Below the pieces are notes generated by a model that was given only the letters and a program-made list of their open reading frames with translations, was not told the DNA's origin and made no database searches. Shown one piece after another: positions 27,463 to 36,173 of a stretch of DNA of 64,000 bases. Numbering within the stretch: the stretch's first letter is position 1; every line of letters starts with the position of its first letter. The DNA is from Halorientalis regularis (GTDB taxonomy: Archaea > Halobacteriota > Halobacteria > Halobacteriales > Haloarculaceae): NCBI RefSeq assembly GCF_023698535.1, contig NZ_JALJCL010000012.1, positions 62,001-126,000 of the forward strand, given 5' to 3'. Position numbers and translations under genes: made by a program.

Positions 27463-28239
27463 TCAGTGTAGGGCGATATACGGCCCCAGCAGCAGCATCA
27501 GAACCGCGAGGAACCGCGTCAACCTGTCGGCGTCGACCGCCTGTGCGACCCGCCAGCCGAGCACGACGCCGACGAGTTCGGGGACGCCGATGGCGACCAC
27601 TAGGGCCCAAGAAACTGCGTCGCGCACGACGTAGCCCAGGGTCGCGAACGCCGCGATGAAGATGGACTGGACCTGCGCGACGCCGACGGCGAACAGCATC
27701 GGCACGCCGAGTGCGACCAGTAGCGGGACCGTGAGTACGGGGCCGCCGACGCCGAGGAGGCCTCCAGAAATACCGACGAATGTGCCAACGGCGGCGACGC
27801 CGAGCGTTCCCCGCGTCGAGGTCGTGTCGTAGCTGGCACCGCCCGTGCCGTAGCGTGACCGGTAGAACACGAGCACGCCCGTCACCATCACCAGTCCGCC
27901 GAGCAACAGCCCGAAGGCGTCTCTCGAGACGAACGCGTTGAGCCGGACACCGATCAGTGCGCCCACGAGCCCGGTGACGCTCAGGACGCCGGCGGAGCGC
28001 GGGCCGCCGTGGGAGCTGAGTTCTCCGGAGCGGTAGTATCCTGCCGTGCCGACAAGTCCCGTGGCGATGAACGTCGCGCTGGCGGTGCCGACGATGGTCG
28101 CCGGCGGCAGGTCGGTTAGCGCGTACAGCGCGATGGTGACGAAGATACCACCCGGTCCGACGGCGGTGATGCCGATTCCGGACAGCAGCGAGATGACCAG
28201 CAGGAGAGCGAGGGTTCCAGCGGGGATGCTAGCGGGCAT
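27463..28239 (-). CDS. TauE/SafE family membrane permease
   Basis: 258 residues, eight hydrophobic helices in two similar halves. Family phrases: GIGITAVGPGGIFVTIAL in the first half and FVGISGGLLGVGGPVLTVPLLVALG in the second, the G-G-x-L-G-x-G-G repeat of TauE/SafE (DUF81) exporters, which move sulfite, sulfonates or related anions. The start lies 3 bases after the stop of the Nramp-like gene, so the two are co-transcribed. Substrate unknown. Confidence 0.88.
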   Translation of the reverse strand: MPASIPAGTLALLLVISLLSGIGITAVGPGGIFVTIALYALTDLPPATIVGTASATFIATGLVGTAGYYRSGELSSHGGPRSAGVLSVTGLVGALIGVRLNAFVSRDAFGLLLGGLVMVTGVLVFYRSRYGTGGASYDTTSTRGTLGVAAVGTFVGISGGLLGVGGPVLTVPLLVALGVPMLFAVGVAQVQSIFIAAFATLGYVVRDAVSWALVVAIGVPELVGVVLGWRVAQAVDADRLTRFLAVLMLLLGPYIALH

Positions 28240-28242
28240 TCC

Positions 28243-29439
28243 TCAGAGCCCGCCAGACAAGATGGCGTTGATGACGAACCGACCGGCACTCCACGCGGAG
28301 TAGACAGCCAGTAGGATGAGCGCGCTATTGAGGATGTTCAGTTTCCAGCCGTTCGTGTACTCACCCATGACATCGCTATCGTTGACCGCCCAGAATAGCA
28401 GCAGAGCGGTTATCGGGAGTCCGACAACTCCGTTGTACGCGGGGAAGAGAATAATCATATCGATGACACTCAGTCCGAGATACTGGTGGACGAGCGGCGA
28501 GAGGCTCCCGACCCCGACGCCGATGACATAAATGAGCTTGAACAGGCGAGTGCTCTCGGCGAACTCCTCGCCCATCGCTTCCGGGATCATGTACGCGGGC
28601 GCCCACATGATCGGAATGATGCTGTTGAACGCGGCCGCGAGCGTCCCGACGAGGAAGACAACCATCGCCCACTCGCCGAGAACGTTCGCGAGGGCCCTCC
28701 CCGGTGTGAGGAAGGTCTCAAGGTGGGTGTAGCCAGCCGGCCGCAGCACGGCAGCAGCTGCGACGACGATGGCGATCGTGGTGACGCCGCCGACGGCGTA
28801 GCCGATGGAGAGGTCGCGGCGCATCGTCGGCACGTCGGACTTACTTGTCCAGCCCTTGTTTTCAACGAGCTGTGACTCGAGAAAGAAGTTCGGCCAGAGC
28901 GCGGTCGTCCCGAGGATACTCACCGCGAGCGCCATCGCCCCGGCCGATTCGATTGCGGGAACGAATCCCTTCGATACGGCGACGAGGTCGGGGCTACTCG
29001 CGCCCGCGACGACGACGTACGCGATGAGGAGACCGAACATCATCGTGACCATCACCTTCTCAACCATGTCGTAGCCGAGGATACCGATGACCATGGCTGT
29101 CAGTCCGGTCAGGTAGGCGAACGGATGCCAGCCGATTCCGTGGAGACCGAGGAGGACGACGACCCCCTTCCCGACGGCCGCTGTGAGTTCGAGGGTCCAC
29201 GCGATACAGCCGACCGCCAGCAGAACCATCAGGATGGTCGCGACGGTCGAGCCGAGTCTCTTCCGTGCGAACGCCGCGAGCGACTCGCCGAAGATGCCGA
29301 GTCGGGCGCTCATGTCCTGTGCCATGAACCCGAGGAGGACGGCGCCGACGACGGCCCACAGGAGACCGTACCCGTAGCGGACCCCGGCAGAACTCGCGAT
29401 GAAGACCGACCCCGAGCCGAAGTAGCTCGCGACCATCAC
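28243..29439 (-). CDS. Nramp-related membrane transporter, 5' end uncertain
   Basis: 398 residues from GTG 29439 (ATG at 29436 is next), about 11 helices. The same frame stays open upstream to about 29625 and codes for plausible protein before this start (LTITELFQQYGLAFV), but contains no ATG, GTG or TTG there; a start at 29439 would cut the first membrane helix. Nramp-like phrases: SAGVRYGYGLLWAVVGAVLLGFMAQDMSARLGI, and ALWPNFFLESQLV where classical members have AxxMPHNxxLxSxLV. The DPGN metal motif of helix 1 is replaced by GSGS. Hence it belongs to a non-classical Nramp branch, substrate unknown, or is a 5'-damaged gene. Confidence 0.7.
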   Translation of the reverse strand: MMVASYFGSGSVFIASSAGVRYGYGLLWAVVGAVLLGFMAQDMSARLGIFGESLAAFARKRLGSTVATILMVLLAVGCIAWTLELTAAVGKGVVVLLGLHGIGWHPFAYLTGLTAMVIGILGYDMVEKVMVTMMFGLLIAYVVVAGASSPDLVAVSKGFVPAIESAGAMALAVSILGTTALWPNFFLESQLVENKGWTSKSDVPTMRRDLSIGYAVGGVTTIAIVVAAAAVLRPAGYTHLETFLTPGRALANVLGEWAMVVFLVGTLAAAFNSIIPIMWAPAYMIPEAMGEEFAESTRLFKLIYVIGVGVGSLSPLVHQYLGLSVIDMIILFPAYNGVVGLPITALLLFWAVNDSDVMGEYTNGWKLNILNSALILLAVYSAWSAGRFVINAILSGGL

Positions 29440-30129
29440 GAATGCGAGACCGTACTGCTGGAAGAGTTCGGTGATTGTGAGGTCTGGCGCTAATCCGGTG
29501 AATGATTTGATTTCTATATGCGAATAGTCGAAATTATTGGTTTTTAGCCGATTCGAGAGCAGTCGCTCCCACGGAGTATTCTGGCACGTTGCCCCGAAAC
29601 TGCCGAGACTAAGCCCAGAATGTAACTATTCAATCCATACCGAAATATGCTGTGAAATCCTGCCGCGACTACTGCCGTATCTGACCACACCCGGCCTTCT
29701 GGAGCGTCCGCTTGAGCCAGTTGCGACAGTCATTCGGAACTTTGCCGGACGATGTATTCGCAGATACACTGAGAAGTCACGCAATCCGCGTTTCCTGAAT
29801 GAACTCTGGACTTTCGGACCATATGCATTGAGAGTCCCAGTCTCAACTACTGAATCGAAACGCAGTCTCCTCTACATACAGCGCTCCCTGACGCAACGTT
29901 AGTTTCAGCGGTGGTAGCTAATACCATACCTGTTGTTGGGGTACTCGCGTTCGATATGTTGGCCCTGTAGTTTCGGCATACACCGGTTGATGCGGACCGA
30001 TAACCTCGTAGAGTTAGCCGAGGAGTACGCAGTGCAACCACGCAATTGGCTCGCTGTCTGTTCGCTGTTGCTGGGGCTGAAACAGTGGTACACAGTATAT
30101 ACCCCTACGCTCCAATCGACTACCTGCAG
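29440..30129. other. Intergenic region without recognisable gene
   Basis: Lower G+C than its surroundings. The first 50-190 bases continue the open frame of the Nramp-like gene on the minus strand. The rest has only short frames; one of 47 codons at 29991-30131 (plus) has no recognisable features. No IS ends seen. Confidence 0.5.
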
Positions 30130-30273
30130 ATGAGATTCAACAGGAAGCAGATAGCTGGCATAACCGCTGTGGCACTCACTGTAGTGTATAGCCTTCGCCG
30201 CTGGCGTGATGACTCCGCCACTGTAGACGACCCAGAGTTCGAGCCTGAACAGACAGCTCCAATTGCGGACTGA
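30130..30273 (+). CDS. Small membrane-anchored protein, 47 residues
   Basis: Frame from ATG 30130: a basic start (MRFNRKQ), one hydrophobic helix (IAGITAVALTVVYSL), an arginine pair, then an acidic tail (ATVDDPEFEPEQTAPIAD). This is the composition of a genuine haloarchaeal small single-span protein. It ends 21 bases before the AIM24-family gene and is probably co-transcribed with it. Function unknown. Confidence 0.5.
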   Translation: MRFNRKQIAGITAVALTVVYSLRRWRDDSATVDDPEFEPEQTAPIAD

Positions 30274-30294
30274 TAACCGATCGAAATACTACCA

Positions 30295-30993
30295 ATGGAC
30301 TACGAATTCTCACACCGACCGTCGTACACGCACTTGACCGTCTCACTACAACAGGGTGAATCAATCGTCGCTGAACCCGGTGCGATGGTCGGTCACTCAA
30401 CGACCGTTGATGTCGAGACTGAAACGAGCCGCGATGGGTTGCTCAGTTCAGCTAAATCGATGCTGGGCGGCGAATCGATGTTTACCAACACGTTCGTTGC
30501 CAGAGAGGGGTCAGGACAGGTTACCCTGGCACCGCCGACACCAGGAGACATGATGACCCACGAACTCAGAAATGAAACACTGTATTCGACTGACGGGGCG
30601 TTTGTCGCCGGAACAGAAGGTATTGATATCGATTCGGAGGTCGGTGGCCTCAAATCGATGCTCAGCGGGGCTGGGATCACGCCGCTCGCGCTGAAAGGCA
30701 GCGGCACAGTCTTTATCGACGCCTACGGCGGCCTTGAGAAATTAGAGTTGGCCGCAGGCGAATCGTACGTTCTGGATAACGAGCATCTTATCGCGTGGGA
30801 TGACACGATCGAGTACTCCACTCGACGGGTTGGCGATCTAAAATCAACGCTGTTGAGTGGTGAAGGGCTTGTCTTCGAGTTTACTGGCCCTGGGACAGCG
30901 TGGTACCAGACCCGTGATATGGACTCACTGGTGGAGGTCATCGCTCCGCGACTGCCGAATCAGGACTCAGGCGACGGCATTGAGTTTGAATAA
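30295..30993 (+). CDS. AIM24/TIGR00266 family protein
   Basis: 232 residues, soluble, rich in beta strands. Family phrases: LTVSLQQGESIVAEPGAMVGHS at the N-terminus, SMLGGESMFTNTFVAREGSGQVTLAP in the middle and GGLEKLELAAGESYVLDNEHLIAW toward the C-terminus, matching the AIM24/DUF124 beta-prism proteins (TIGR00266) of unknown biochemical role. Length is normal for the family and no residues appear missing. A small membrane-protein gene precedes it closely. Confidence 0.88.
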   Translation: MDYEFSHRPSYTHLTVSLQQGESIVAEPGAMVGHSTTVDVETETSRDGLLSSAKSMLGGESMFTNTFVAREGSGQVTLAPPTPGDMMTHELRNETLYSTDGAFVAGTEGIDIDSEVGGLKSMLSGAGITPLALKGSGTVFIDAYGGLEKLELAAGESYVLDNEHLIAWDDTIEYSTRRVGDLKSTLLSGEGLVFEFTGPGTAWYQTRDMDSLVEVIAPRLPNQDSGDGIEFE

Positions 30994-31332
30994 ATGGTTG
31001 CCTGAATGCAGTATAAGCCGGTGGTGCAGCGGCGACCAAAATTTGTGGACGTAAACTACTACGCGACCTCATGCGGTAGTCCGGAGCAATCTAACTTGTT
31101 TGCTGAGCAGTTAGCAGAGAACACTAACAACCGAACATGTCAGTAAAAAAGTTGAAACGGTAGTGAGTGATCACTCTCGTTCATCTAAAACTGTGAGCCG
31201 TTCAGATCGAGTAATCGGACTCAGTATACCCAGTCTCATCGCTATCTGATTCGATTTCGGTTCCCGGTGAATCTCCTTGTCGTTCAGAACTTCCTGAGTC
31301 AGTTGTGGATGCCTCTGATGATTCTGTAGTGA
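30994..31332. other. Intergenic region, start of the accessory zone
   Basis: No gene supported. A+T-richer than the flanking core genes. A decayed GST fragment follows. Confidence 0.5.
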
Positions 31333-31560
31333 GGGCAGCTCTGGGACTACGCCCGCGATATCTACCAGCATTCGGGCGTTGCAGAAACATGCAATATGTC
31401 GCACATCAAGGCGCACTACTACCGGAGCCACGAGGATCTCAATCCAACCGGATTTGTCCGAGTTGGTTCCGAGAGTGAGTGGTCGGACTCCCCCATTGAG
31501 ACCAGCTCACTAACTCAAAAATCACATCGATGTATAACCAATCTACTAGGGCTCGCGTAA
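31333..31560 (+). pseudogene. C-terminal remnant of an ECM4/YqjG-type glutathione S-transferase
   Basis: The frame begins directly after a TGA and reads GQLWDYARDIYQHSGVAETC, then MSHIKAHYYRSHEDLNPTGF and VRVG, which matches the C-terminal domain of the Xi-class (glutathionyl-hydroquinone reductase-like) GST family, where the YYxSHxxLNPTGIVPxGP ending is conserved. Only about 50 residues of the family's roughly 320 are left; the thioredoxin-like domain with the catalytic Cys is absent. After the homologous part the frame continues without meaning to TAA 31558-31560. A dead fragment. Confidence 0.7.
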
Positions 31561-31687
31561 AACACGCGCGATGTATTCAGCACTTGCCGTTGTAACGGCT
31601 ATCAGACAGGTCAGTTGAGCAACTGCTGAATATACATTATACACGGGGTGTGTGATAGAAAAATACGGCAGTTGTCCCTTTGCTCGT

Positions 31688-31857
31688 ATGGGTTGGCTGG
31701 CGATTTATAAAACAGAGCTTGTCAGAGCTGTCGAAAGGTTGCTGTCGCCGTTGGGCTGGGATCGCTCGAAGATTCGTCGGGAACATTCGTCGGGAACTCG
31801 CCGAGACAGGGGTGCCGGAGTTAACGGCGTTTGCGAACACTGAGAAGGATTAACCAA
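31688..31857 (+). pseudogene. Fragment disrupted by a 13-base tandem duplication
   Basis: From ATG 31688 the frame reads ...TELVRAVERLLSPLGWDRSK and IRRE, then shifts. The cause is visible: ATTCGTCGGGAAC occurs twice in tandem at 31772-31797. Removing one copy restores IRRELAETGVPELTAFANTE and then KD and a stop at 31855-31857. I do not recognise the family; the fragment looks like the helical C-terminal end of a larger protein. Confidence 0.45.
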
Positions 31858-31930
31858 CACGAGGGTTACCCGTAACAAGTTTGTTGGTTAACCATACCCC
31901 CACGAGGTTGAACCCTCACACCCCGTGTGC
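31850..31930. repeat. Cluster of inverted repeats
   Basis: TTAACCAACA (31850-31859) and its complement TGTTGGTTAA (31882-31891) flank a 22-base spacer that itself contains GTTAC-CC-GTAAC. GGTTAACC overlaps the right arm, and CACAC-CCC-GTGTG follows near 31917-31929. Such dense dyad symmetry outside genes may mark a recombination or replication site, or a regulator-binding region. Confidence 0.4.
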
Positions 31931-32151
31931 GAGATGAAATCGGGAAAACGACGGGAGGGGGTGGTCGAGGAGAGAGCCAACGAAACGCTAGAAATTCACG
32001 ATTTCACAGAGGAGAAGTCTCAAAGACGGCAATATCGAGATGATCTCTAATATAGAGAAATCTTTATGTACTCACTCTGTCAACAACGTTCAAACTAGAA
32101 CTAGTGTCGGTCGAAACGAAACAATACGTTTCGTGATATGACCGCACTCAT

Positions 32152-32890
32152 GGCACTGTCTAGTTCAGGGCCGCCTCAACGGGCGTTTGATTATTTAGCG
32201 CTTGATTCGGTCGATCGTGGTTATAGTGGTGTCGAAAGCGGCGTAACCAGCGCCGGGCGCTTGATTAACTGCCCCGCCAGAACGAGCGAAAACGGTCGAT
32301 CGAGACTGTCTGGAACCACTTTTCGATGTGATTCCGTTCTTCATAGTCGAGCTGACCGCTCAGATCATGCCGAAAGAGGGCAGTCAAATACCCACCAGCA
32401 TCAACCAGAAACTCGGCGTTTGAAACGTCGTGTTTCTCAGTGAGGCGATACAAAAATGCCGCCGCGGGATCGGTCCCGCGGCGGCTGTATACATCGATTT
32501 CAAGCAGTAATTTTGACTCCGTATCGATCGCCGCAAACAGCCACTTCTTTTCTACATCAACCTCGATTTGTTTCTCATCGACGGCGACCCGCGACGGCTC
32601 AGCCGTCGGCGGGTCGGCCTGCGATTCAGCGAGATCGTGCGTCCAATTCCAGACCGCTCCATGAGAGCGATCAACGCCGAGTAACTCCAATACGGCAGCC
32701 ACTTCCCGCACCGACAACCCCATCGAATGAAGCCGGACCCCGAACACCCTAACGGGTGTCGGGGTCCGCTCATTCTTCCAAACCTCATCACAATCCACAT
32801 CTAACGTCTCTCTGAGCAGGTCTGCAAATGTCATAACCACCGCTCACTACGACCTGCTCGCTTCTCAAACTCCCTCAACTAGACAGTGCC
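32152..32890 (-). mobile_element. IS6-family insertion sequence with inactivated transposase
   Basis: Terminal inverted repeats GGCACTGTCTAGTT at 32152-32165 and its complement at 32877-32890 (14 of 14 bases), enclosing one transposase frame. Length about 740 bases fits IS6. The flanking octamers do not match, so no target duplication is left, as expected for an old or recombined copy. Confidence 0.8.
32160..32840 (-). pseudogene. IS6-family transposase with an internal TAA
   Basis: Reading from ATG 32840: N-terminal helix-turn-helix part, then the DDE residues in RVAVDEKQIEV (D), AEFLVDAGGYLTAL (D) and RNHIEKWFQTV (E). After FWRGS the frame hits TAA at 32265-32267, but the same frame continues with SSARRWLRRFRHHYNHDRPN and ends at TAG 32160-32162, exactly the normal C-terminus of the family. 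A single CAA-to-TAA change explains it. The full gene would code for about 226 residues. Loss of the last 35 residues probably inactivates it. Confidence 0.85.
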
Positions 32891-33009
32891 GTATTTTACC
32901 AACTCTAATCTTCCCAACTCATCATTATGTAGCTGATCCAGAGAGGGATTGCCATCTGCCCATAAGATATATTTCCGGCCAAAACCATATCTTATCCACG
33001 CTAAGAAAT

Positions 33010-33014
33010 GGAGG
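33010..33014 (+). promoter_or_regulatory. Shine-Dalgarno site of the wHTH antitoxin-like gene
   Basis: GGAGG 12 bases before ATG 33027. It supports that start rather than the upstream Met at 32949, and shows a leadered mRNA, which is less common in haloarchaea. Confidence 0.55.
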
Positions 33015-33026
33015 CACTATAGATTC

Positions 33027-33548
33027 ATGAGTTCTGATCCAACTGAGGAATACAACGACGTAAACGAGGCAGCAGTGGCCGACTGGAAGGGCGAGACAAC
33101 GACACGAGAGCGAATCAAGGCTATCATCACGCGAACGACCGAGCCCACGCCAGCCTCCGAGATCGCCGAAAAAGCACGTGCGAGCAAGCCGGTAGTCCGT
33201 GATGAACTCAACGAGCTTACTGAGCTCGGACTCGTCGAGAAAATCGACGGTGGACAGGGTGCATTGTACAAACGCAACGATCAGATGTATATCTACCAGC
33301 AGGTGCTGAAGCTTCACGACGAGTACTCCGAGGACGAACTGATTGAGACACTGCAGGAACTGAAGCAGACAGTCCAAGACATCAGGACAAAATACGGCGT
33401 CGAATCACCTGCAGAACTCGCACAGCAACTCGACCCAGACGATCAGGACGGCTGGGACGACCATACGATGTGGCAGACCGCCCAGAAGAATCTCTACCTC
33501 GCGAAAGCGGCGATCAGCTTCTATGATGCGCGGAAAGTGGTTGCCTGA
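33027..33548 (+). CDS. wHTH protein, antitoxin-like partner of a TumE-family protein
   Basis: 173 residues from ATG 33027. Winged-helix part: TRERIKAIITRTTEPTPASEIAEKARASKPVVRDELNELTELGLVEK (about 25-72) with wing GGQGALYKRN. Then a coiled region (DEYSEDELIETLQELKQTVQDIRTKYG) and the C-terminal DGWDDHTMWQTAQKNLYLAKAAISFYDARKVVA. This matches a halophile family found next to TumE-type toxins. It ends 3 bases before the next gene, so the two are one operon. Role as DNA-binding antitoxin and autorepressor is inferred from gene order. Confidence 0.7.
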   Translation: MSSDPTEEYNDVNEAAVADWKGETTTRERIKAIITRTTEPTPASEIAEKARASKPVVRDELNELTELGLVEKIDGGQGALYKRNDQMYIYQQVLKLHDEYSEDELIETLQELKQTVQDIRTKYGVESPAELAQQLDPDDQDGWDDHTMWQTAQKNLYLAKAAISFYDARKVVA

Positions 33549-33551
33549 GCA

Positions 33552-33995
33552 ATGTCGTATCTAACCGGGAACACAGGGCCGATTGATTACGAGGCTCTCC
33601 AGCGCATCCGAGACATCTTTCTCGAACACGAACCACTGGTAACTCATCACGACTTAGGTAACCGACTTGACCCTCAGCTAGAGTTGAATATTACCGTCGA
33701 CGAAGGCTTTGGCGATAGCCCCAGTGGCCGGTTTGATATCGTCTGGACTGAGCGCGACTGTTACAACTTCCACTACACCGAGTCGGATGGCATCGACTTT
33801 CGTTTCGATCGCCATCCTGAACCGCACGCTCCAGAGAAGCACTATCACGAACCACCGAATGCGAATACACGAGTCCTTTCGTGTATCGACGTCGAACCAG
33901 TCGACATAGTCACTCGCGCAGTGCTGAAATGCTGGCGCACAGCACTCAATCGGGATGACCCTACACTGGTGAATATGCAGTCGAATCCGCCCTGA
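33552..33995 (+). CDS. TumE-family toxin-like protein
   Basis: 147 residues. It starts 3 bases after the wHTH gene. Family-like phrases: SGRFDIVWTERDCYNFHYTESDGIDFRFDRHPEPHAPEKHYHEPP and CIDVEPVDIVTRAVLKCW. The H-P-x-x-H-x-x-x-K-H-x-H cluster resembles the conserved histidines of the TumE (DUF6516) group of type II toxin-like proteins, thought to act on nucleic acids. All motif residues appear intact. Target unknown; function as toxin is inference from the family and pairing. Confidence 0.65.
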   Translation: MSYLTGNTGPIDYEALQRIRDIFLEHEPLVTHHDLGNRLDPQLELNITVDEGFGDSPSGRFDIVWTERDCYNFHYTESDGIDFRFDRHPEPHAPEKHYHEPPNANTRVLSCIDVEPVDIVTRAVLKCWRTALNRDDPTLVNMQSNPP

Positions 33996-34241
33996 CAGCT
34001 ACTCATTACCCGTGTTCGGAGGGCAATTCCTCGCTGGCTTCGTTGTTGACCGACCGTCTCTGTCGTCCCTTAGGCCTTCTCAATCGGTGATAGATTACAG
34101 CACTCCTGCTGAATACAACGCGCATATGCAGCACGCACTTCAGCTCTGACTTCCGGAATCGCGCTAAACTATATACAGTCGGTGAGTACAGCGATAGATA
34201 CTGGCAATAGTGGATTTTCCGTTGGCCGTTCAAATAGGGGT

Positions 34242-34511
34242 ATGGAACGTACGCAGGAATTCTACTACGAGCCGGATGAGGACGAAACGCTGAGCTTAGC
34301 AGTCGTATCGGCGGTTGCAGAGGCTCACGACGAGGATGTAATCGAACAGGAATGGCGCATCAGTGAAGATATTAATACAGACGCTCTCGACGGACTGTTT
34401 CAGGAACATAATCTCAAGATGACTCTCCAGTTTGAGGCGGATACGACGACCGCGACTATCGTTGCCGACAACAACGGAAACCCGATGATCAAGATTGAAT
34501 CACACCGCTAA
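34242..34511 (+). CDS. HalOD1 (halobacterial output domain 1) protein
   Basis: 89 residues from ATG 34242; the open frame reaches 20 codons further but that part is non-homologous. The sequence TLSLAVVSAVAEAHDEDVIEQEWRISEDINTDALDGLF followed by a beta strand pair (MTLQFEADTTTATIVADNNGNPMIKI) is the single-domain HalOD1 layout, a haloarchaeal domain assumed to serve in signalling output. Stand-alone copies are numerous in halophile genomes. No operon partner. Confidence 0.75.
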   Translation: MERTQEFYYEPDEDETLSLAVVSAVAEAHDEDVIEQEWRISEDINTDALDGLFQEHNLKMTLQFEADTTTATIVADNNGNPMIKIESHR

Positions 34512-34750
34512 TTATCAGCTCTACTGAACGCTAATACGTGTGAAACCACTGATAGCTGGCTGGACCCTCTAAATTCAGCAACCGCTCAAATCCCATGTCT
34601 GAAATTCGTCACAGTGGCGATTGATGAATAGAAAGCGCGAGTCTTGCACGTCGCAAACCGAGAATCGGGGTCGTCTGATCCAGTAAGTACAAATTCTCTA
34701 CTGAACAGTCAACGGCAATCCATCAACAACCGATGACATGAGTAGATTCA

Positions 34751-35071
34751 TTAAACTCTTTTCGAGATATTTGAAGTGCGTGGTGTCCAGAGACCATACA
34801 GTATCAGGCATAGCCCGACAGTCTGGTTAATAGCGCTAATCGCATACAAAATAGCTTCCTCTGCTATTGGAAATAGAAACTGGAATAATAACGGAAATGG
34901 CGTCAAGAGTACCAAAATGAACCCAGCAGCAATGAATAACATCGGTCGTTGACCATTCCGAAGATAGCCGCGCACAGCAAGGTACGCAGTACTGATCCCG
35001 AGTCCGAGGCCTACAATGGAAAAAATCAACCCAACTACCGCAACTGGGTGCCATGAACCAACGTCTATCAT
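34751..35071 (-). CDS. Small haloarchaeal membrane protein paired with an ArsR-type regulator
   Basis: 106 residues with three hydrophobic helices (about 10-33, 44-68, 76-98), the last two separated by an acidic PIAEEAILY. Its start overlaps the stop of the wHTH gene by 4 bases (ATGA). Pairs of a short three-helix protein and an upstream wHTH protein recur in halophile genomes (DUF7521-like). The membrane protein may signal to, or be controlled by, the regulator; no activity is known. Confidence 0.65.
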   Translation of the reverse strand: MIDVGSWHPVAVVGLIFSIVGLGLGISTAYLAVRGYLRNGQRPMLFIAAGFILVLLTPFPLLFQFLFPIAEEAILYAISAINQTVGLCLILYGLWTPRTSNISKRV

Positions 35072-35415
35072 TTATCCCTCACCTGGCTTATGAATTCGCT
35101 GAAACGGTCGGCCATTCTTTCCCGTTTGCTGATAGTCATATCAGTATTCTCCTCGGAAATGCCAATCACAACCTGAGTAGGATCGGCGGTATACATCTGA
35201 AAGTGATGGCCATCTTCGTCATACTCCATTTCCGCATCTAAAAGGTCATAAGACGAGAGTTTGTCCGTCCGGCGATAGACTGACTGTGGTGATATATCAC
35301 ACACATCACTCAATTCCTCAGCTGACATCGGCCGTTTCATTGTCTCTTGGAGAATCTTTCTTGAGTGCTCGTCACTTAATATTTCCAATATGTTACTCAG
35401 ATCCTCATCGGTCAT
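35068..35415 (-). CDS. ArsR-like winged-helix transcriptional regulator
   Basis: 115 residues. Helix-turn-helix: LSNILEILSDEHSRKILQETMKRPMSAEELSDVCDISPQSVYRRTDKL (about 6-53), with wing DEDGHHFQMYTA. No metal-binding Cys, so a non-metal ArsR-type protein. It overlaps the downstream membrane-protein gene by 4 bases and leads that two-gene operon; autoregulation is likely but no operator was identified. Confidence 0.8.
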   Translation of the reverse strand: MTDEDLSNILEILSDEHSRKILQETMKRPMSAEELSDVCDISPQSVYRRTDKLSSYDLLDAEMEYDEDGHHFQMYTADPTQVVIGISEENTDMTISKRERMADRFSEFISQVRDK

Positions 35416-35562
35416 CGTCTCTAAATATTCATGCGATCCACTCTACTTGTCATTGCCATACAGGAGTAAATTGGGACGGATAATAAGGGGTAGTTCACAA
35501 TTCCATACCTTGGAACTGTGGCTGACGCTTCTTTTGTACTGGTTGATAACACATCGGTACCG

Positions 35563-35922
35563 ATGACAGCGACCGTGACTGGAAGAGAGAGTAACAGCAA
35601 TCAAAACACCACCATTGCAGCGTTGGTCCACATAGCCGGCCTCTTTTTTGGCTTTTTTGCCATTGCCTTTGTTTACTTGGCTACCGATGATGAGTTTACA
35701 AAAGCAAATGCAGCTAATGCATTAAACTGGCATGTTCCTCTCTCGTTGATAGCTCTGTTAGTCGTTATAATTGGCATTACTGTAAGTGAACCCGCCGGTG
35801 TAGCAATAGCAATGATACTAGCGTTGGCAACGATCTGTTTCGCGCTTATAGCAAGTATGAAAGCATACCGAGGCCGAGCGTGGAAATATCCGATAGCACC
35901 TGAGATAATTGACTTTTCATAA
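35563..35922 (+). CDS. DUF4870-family membrane protein
   Basis: 119 residues from ATG 35563; a GTG at 35518 would add 15 residues of no clear role. Phrases TIAALVHIAGLFFGFFAIAFVYLATDDEFTKANAANALNWHVPL match the DUF4870 pattern (AHxxG...NAxNALN), with three membrane helices. Unknown function. The gene is A+T-richer than the haloarchaeal core, as are its two neighbours upstream. Confidence 0.75.
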   Translation: MTATVTGRESNSNQNTTIAALVHIAGLFFGFFAIAFVYLATDDEFTKANAANALNWHVPLSLIALLVVIIGITVSEPAGVAIAMILALATICFALIASMKAYRGRAWKYPIAPEIIDFS

Positions 35923-36173
35923 GTAGCGACTCTACAGCAGATCCTGCCCTGTCGAAACCGTTTTGTTCAATTTACATTTTCGTGAGTTTACTGCACATTA
36001 CGCAGTTCTACTGGCTGGCTGATTCATCGGAATCTGTGTGAACCAAAGATGGCCTACTGCTGACTCCAGCCTCTATATTCAGCACGCGGTTTCTGACAGA
36101 CTCTGAGTAGATCGGCGTTCAAGGTGGTACAGCGTTCCTCTGTACTGAACGATTCGCAGATGCTCTCCCACAG

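Noticed and set aside
29991-30131. Short plus-strand frame MRTDNLVELAEEYAVQPRNW...
   Set aside because: No homology recognised, no promoter or ribosome site, and it overlaps the better-supported 47-residue gene.
31850-31930. Interpretation of the inverted repeats as an Orc1/Cdc6 origin
   Set aside because: No haloarchaeal ORB consensus with a G-run and no orc1/cdc6 gene nearby.
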